A DNA stretch of 17,878 bases from contig JAQVGY010000011.1 of the NCBI GenBank assembly GCA_028696495.1, positions 1-17,878 on the forward strand, read 5' to 3'. Origin of the DNA: Atribacterota bacterium. GTDB lineage: Bacteria > Atribacterota > Phoenicimicrobiia > Phoenicimicrobiales > Stramentimicrobiaceae. Numbering within the stretch: the first letter of the stretch is position 1; every line of letters begins with the position of its first letter. Below the pieces are notes generated by a model. That model was given only the letters and a program-made list of their open reading frames with translations. It was not told where the DNA came from and searched no databases. Made by a program: the position numbers and the translations under genes. Positions 15,394 to 17,878 of the stretch are shown one piece after another.

Positions 15394-16605
15394 ATGGCAG
15401 AATACAGTTCAGTAAAAGAAGTGGATTTCCCGCTAGAGGTGGTAATTTTGCTTGTTGCAGGATTAGCCCTTTTGATAACCGGTATATTGCTTTTCCCGGT
15501 GTCTATGGGAATACTTCCTTATTATGAAGACGGTCTCTATGGGTTATTTCTGGTCTTATTCTCTTTACAGACCATCGCATTGGGAAAAACTCCTTTTGGC
15601 GATACACCCAGGTCTAATACTATAGTAGCAGCAGGGGTATTCATTGCCGGAATTGGTGTTAGTACTTGCTTTATTCCAGGTCTCTTAGGGCAGGTCCCGC
15701 GCTTCTTGCTCTTTATTTGTTTTGGATTGGGAGGTCTTTCACAGCTCCTGCAATTGTTTATTTCTAAAGAAAAATATCAGACCTGGATTAAATATGGTGG
15801 AATCTTTAACCATTTAATAATAGGATGTGGGGCTGTTTATTTATTATCAATACTGATTGGTCTTCAGGTATTAAAACCTTCACTAATTACCACAAAAATG
15901 ACAGCAGTGATAGTTTTTATATATGGTGTAGCGGTTCTATACCTTGCCGGTGTTCTTAAAAATATTTATCAAAAATATCCAGAAGCAGAAAAAATCTCCG
16001 GGAGAGGTGTAGAACTTTCTACTGATAAGGTTATGATTTTGTTTATGTGTATTTTTATGCTGCTTTTAGGATTACTGCTGATTCCAGTGAGTTTAGGACT
16101 GATTCCTTTTGCACCCAACGCCCAGCTGGGATTACTTATGACCATCTTTGGTGTACAGATGTTAGCCCTGGGTAATACACCTGTTGGCCCATTTCCCCGT
16201 ACCTGGCTGATGATATTACTTGGTTTTCTATTTGCTGCCTTAGGTATAATATCTATTATTATTCCGGGGATTTTAGTTGCCTTGCTGACCATACTGGTGG
16301 GTTTACAAAATATTGCCGGTGGAATAATTTCTTTAGGAAAATTGCTTATTCCACGTTTGAAAACATCGGCAGGATCGCAGCAGCACGCCCATCCTATTTT
16401 AGGAAAACTCTTTAAAACACAGCTGGCCATGGGTTTGCTATCAATTCTTTTTGGAACATCCATGCTTGTCTCTAATCTGCTTCCCGCATTAGTAGTTGGA
16501 ATTGTTTTGACTGCCAATGGTGCTGTTCTTTCATACCTCTTACATATTCTTATTGCTTTGGACAGGTTGAAGGCAGAGACAGTGGCTGAGGCAGTAACCG
16601 GTTAA
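15394..16605 (+). CDS. Polytopic membrane protein with two homologous halves
   Basis: 403 residues, mostly hydrophobic, with roughly ten to twelve membrane segments. I do not recognise a functional family; it loosely recalls HdeD/DUF308-type repeat membrane proteins. Residues about 20-125 and 214-320 are clearly duplicated: each has LL-x-PVS-x-G-x-[LI]P, then GL followed by an LF-x-x-Q segment, ALG-x-TP-x-G and PR, then a Gly-rich helix and IPG. The PVS motifs at 35-37 and 231-233 are 196 residues apart. TGAGGG before the ATG is a fair ribosome site. It is the last gene of the ADC-SDR operon, so transport or membrane tethering for that pathway is possible, but this is inference only. There is no ATPase or known transporter motif. 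Confidence 0.75.
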   Translation: MAEYSSVKEVDFPLEVVILLVAGLALLITGILLFPVSMGILPYYEDGLYGLFLVLFSLQTIALGKTPFGDTPRSNTIVAAGVFIAGIGVSTCFIPGLLGQVPRFLLFICFGLGGLSQLLQLFISKEKYQTWIKYGGIFNHLIIGCGAVYLLSILIGLQVLKPSLITTKMTAVIVFIYGVAVLYLAGVLKNIYQKYPEAEKISGRGVELSTDKVMILFMCIFMLLLGLLLIPVSLGLIPFAPNAQLGLLMTIFGVQMLALGNTPVGPFPRTWLMILLGFLFAALGIISIIIPGILVALLTILVGLQNIAGGIISLGKLLIPRLKTSAGSQQHAHPILGKLFKTQLAMGLLSILFGTSMLVSNLLPALVVGIVLTANGAVLSYLLHILIALDRLKAETVAEAVTG

Positions 16606-16710
16606 GAAATTACAATTAATTAGAAGAAAGATATTGCTGAAGAGAAAAGACTCAAGTGAAGGCGGCATAATAGCTTATAAGTCAATTTATTTTTAACATA
16701 TATCAACTAA

Positions 16711-16746
16711 GAGGGTCAGATTTTTTAATCTGACCCTCGATTTTTT
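16711..16746 (+). terminator. Intrinsic terminator of the ADC-SDR-membrane operon
   Basis: GAGGGTCAGATT at 16711-16722 pairs perfectly with AATCTGACCCTC at 16727-16738 around a TTTT loop, and TTTTTT follows at 16741-16746. A 12-bp stem with a T-run is a textbook rho-independent terminator. The 105 nt before it, after the membrane protein gene, hold nothing I can name. Confidence 0.9.
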
Positions 16747-16747
16747 G

Positions 16748-16777
16748 TTGCCTCTTGTAGGGATATTATGTTATACT
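16748..16777 (+). promoter_or_regulatory. Promoter of tRNA-Ser
   Basis: TTGCCT (16748-16753) and TATACT (16772-16777) are 18 nt apart, and TGT just before the -10 makes it extended. The block ATTATGTTATACT (16765-16777) differs by one base from the block before msrAB and the SYLF gene. The predicted start falls near 16784, the first base of the tRNA. Confidence 0.6.
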
Positions 16778-16783
16778 TTAATC

Positions 16784-16875
16784 GGAGAGATGACCGAGAG
16801 GCCGAAGGTGGTTGCCTGCTAAGCAATTGAGCGGATTATAAGTCCGTTCCGAGGGTTCGAATCCCTCTCTCTCCG
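16784..16875 (+). tRNA. tRNA-Ser (anticodon GCU)
   Basis: The acceptor GGAGAGA (16784-16790) pairs with TCTCTCC (16868-16874), with discriminator G 16875 and encoded CCA at 16876-16878. The anticodon stem GTTGC/GCAAT holds the loop CTGCTAA, so the anticodon is GCT at 16818-16820, reading AGC and AGU. A long variable arm (GCGGA with TCCGT) is the class II hallmark of serine tRNA. The T arm is GAGGG, TTCGAAT, CCCTC. A T-rich run (16879-16887) follows directly and may end the transcript. Confidence 0.97.
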
Positions 16876-16904
16876 CCATTTTTTTTGTTTTTTACTATTT
16901 CTGA

Positions 16905-17003
16905 AAAAGAGGATTTCAAGATATCGTACCTGGTAAAGATTCTTTAAAAGATATTATTATTCGAAACGATTTTAGGTATGGAGATTTAGGGATTGTACTA
17001 TCA
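16905..17003 (+). other. In-frame upstream extension of the GNAT gene lacking a standard start
   Basis: The GNAT frame stays open back to 16905 (stop TGA at 16902-16904). The last part encodes IIIRNDFRYGDLGIVLS, which looks like the first strand and helix of the GNAT fold. No ATG, GTG or TTG occurs in frame in this stretch; only ATT codons at 16953-16961. It is therefore either translated from a rare start or is the remnant of a 5'-truncated gene. Confidence 0.55.
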
Positions 17004-17438
17004 ATGCATGGCGAGTTATACCATCAAGAATACTCCTTCAATCATGAGTTTGAGGCATATGTAGCTGAAGGAATTGTTGAGTTTGCGCGAAAATACCGAG
17101 AAGGAAGAAGCAGTTTGTGGATTGCCGAAAGCAAAGGAAAAGCTATAGGCACCGTGACAATAATGGAAAAAACGCCACAACAGGCACAATTCCGTTGGTT
17201 TTTAATCCGCCCCGACTATCGAGGAATAGGATTGGGGAGATTATTGATGGAAAACACTATCAACTTCGGTCGGGAAGCCGGTTATGATAGTATTTATCTC
17301 TGGACATTGGAACACCTTGCTGCTGCCATAGTTCTTTATAATAGATTCGGATTTCAGCTGGATGAAGAAAAAAAACACTTCCTATGGGGTCAAAATCTAA
17401 CAGAACAACGTTACCTTTTAAATCTTAAAAATAAATAG
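17004..17438 (+). CDS. GNAT-family N-acetyltransferase, N-terminus probably truncated
   Basis: A 144-residue GNAT that would transfer an acetyl group from acetyl-CoA to an unidentified amine. The core motif RPDYRGIGLGRLLME is the acetyl-CoA pyrophosphate loop, followed by the LWTLEHLAAAIVLYNRFGF motif-B region. It resembles the GNAT half of MarR-GNAT fusion proteins and their stand-alone relatives (HGELYHQEY, WIAESKGKAIG). Homology appears to extend about 17 residues before the first ATG, into the preceding open frame, so the ATG at 17004 is probably not the original start and lacks a ribosome site. The open frame ends about 27 nt after the tRNA-Ser CCA. It may be a decaying gene, or one that starts at ATT. 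The PspC gene follows 37 nt later. Confidence 0.75.
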   Translation: MHGELYHQEYSFNHEFEAYVAEGIVEFARKYREGRSSLWIAESKGKAIGTVTIMEKTPQQAQFRWFLIRPDYRGIGLGRLLMENTINFGREAGYDSIYLWTLEHLAAAIVLYNRFGFQLDEEKKHFLWGQNLTEQRYLLNLKNK

Positions 17439-17475
17439 TTTAAAAACTTTTTATAAGCCAGGAGGAGTACCATAT

Positions 17476-17874
17476 ATGGCAAAAAAGATTTACCGTTCTA
17501 AGAAAGATAGCATTATAGGTGGAGTTTGTGGAGGTATTGCCGAATATTTTGGGATAGATTCTACTCTGGTCCGTCTTTTGGCAATACTGATTGTTTTTGT
17601 AGGTGGGGCAGGATTAATTGCATATATAATTGCCTGGATTATTATTCCCCAAAATCCGGAGGAGGTACCAGAGCAGGAGGTGGACTATTCTGATACAGGA
17701 AGCCATGAGGATAGGAACAAACATGTTTGGGGAGGTTTAATACTTATTTTTTTAGGGCTATTCTTTTTAACCAGAAGTTTCTTTCCCCATTTTATTTTGG
17801 TCAAATTCTGGCCTATTATCCTTGTTGTAGTGGGTATTGGGTTAATAATTCAATCTCTTACCCGAAATAAATAG
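17476..17874 (+). CDS. PspC-domain membrane protein with C-terminal membrane pair
   Basis: A 132-residue protein. Residues 3-60 are a PspC domain: KKIYRSKKDSIIGGVCGGIAEY is abbreviated here as the KDSIIGGVCGGIAEYFG core, then a membrane segment (about 33-58) ending WIIIPQNP. A charged acidic linker (60-82) precedes two more membrane segments (about 84-100 and 108-127) like the N-terminal part of LiaF/DUF5668 proteins. PspC proteins sense or regulate envelope stress in enterobacteria; small stand-alone versions are widespread and their role is unknown. AGGAGGAG about 10 nt before the ATG is a strong ribosome site. It is complete, ending 4 nt before the window edge. Confidence 0.88.
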   Translation: MAKKIYRSKKDSIIGGVCGGIAEYFGIDSTLVRLLAILIVFVGGAGLIAYIIAWIIIPQNPEEVPEQEVDYSDTGSHEDRNKHVWGGLILIFLGLFFLTRSFFPHFILVKFWPIILVVVGIGLIIQSLTRNK

Positions 17875-17878
17875 TAAA

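Noticed and set aside
15969..16517. 182-codon open frame on the minus strand
   Set aside because: It lies wholly inside the membrane protein gene, has low-complexity Ile/Pro/Ser-rich translation, and no recognisable domain or ribosome site.

Overview
The window reads as chromosomal DNA from an AT-rich bacterium. Genes are tightly packed in short same-strand runs separated by very AT-rich spacers. Start codons are mixed (ATG, GTG, TTG), Shine-Dalgarno sites are GGAGG-like, and the one tRNA encodes its CCA end. Several products carry signal peptides for work in the cell envelope: a lytic transglycosylase, a LysM/M23 endopeptidase, an exported methionine sulfoxide reductase and a SYLF protein. 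This fits an anaerobic or microaerobic bacterium, perhaps of an uncultured low-GC lineage such as Atribacterota. That placement is a guess from style and gene content, not a demonstrated one.

Layout. Bases 1-224 hold the end of a heptamer repeat array and an extended -10 promoter. A run of three plus-strand genes follows: exported MsrAB (225-1295), a HisC-like aminotransferase (1330-2337) and a Slt-type lytic transglycosylase (2368-4662). Next come a 60-residue excisionase-type HTH protein (4887-5069) and a seven-LysM M23 peptidase (5356-7314), each behind its own sigma70-like promoter. folD (7578-8450) converges on mnmG (minus strand, 10400-8517).

Between mnmG and surE sits a REP-associated tyrosine transposase unit (10504-11588). 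It has an HUH transposase with a DnaA-domain-IV-like tail, a 25-nt repeat at the left and the same repeat in a 28-bp hairpin at the right. surE (11619-12383) and a secreted SYLF-domain protein (12525-13235) follow. After an AT-rich gap of about 490 bp comes an apparent operon of an acetoacetate-decarboxylase-family protein, a short-chain dehydrogenase and an internally duplicated membrane protein (13728-16605), closed by a strong intrinsic terminator (16711-16746). The window ends with tRNA-Ser(GCU), a GNAT acetyltransferase whose 5' end looks eroded, and a PspC-domain membrane protein.

How the genes relate. The envelope genes fit periplasmic repair and peptidoglycan remodelling. folD and mnmG share only one-carbon chemistry (MnmEG uses methylene-THF). 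The ADC/SDR/membrane trio is the best candidate for a little-described functional unit. The most notable sequence-level observations are: FolD with Ile where the family has its cyclohydrolase Lys; a REP copy that seems to supply -35 elements for two divergent promoters, one apparently giving a leaderless transposase mRNA; and a 13-nt extended -10 element (ATTATGTTATAAT) recurring before msrAB, the SYLF gene and, with one change, tRNA-Ser.
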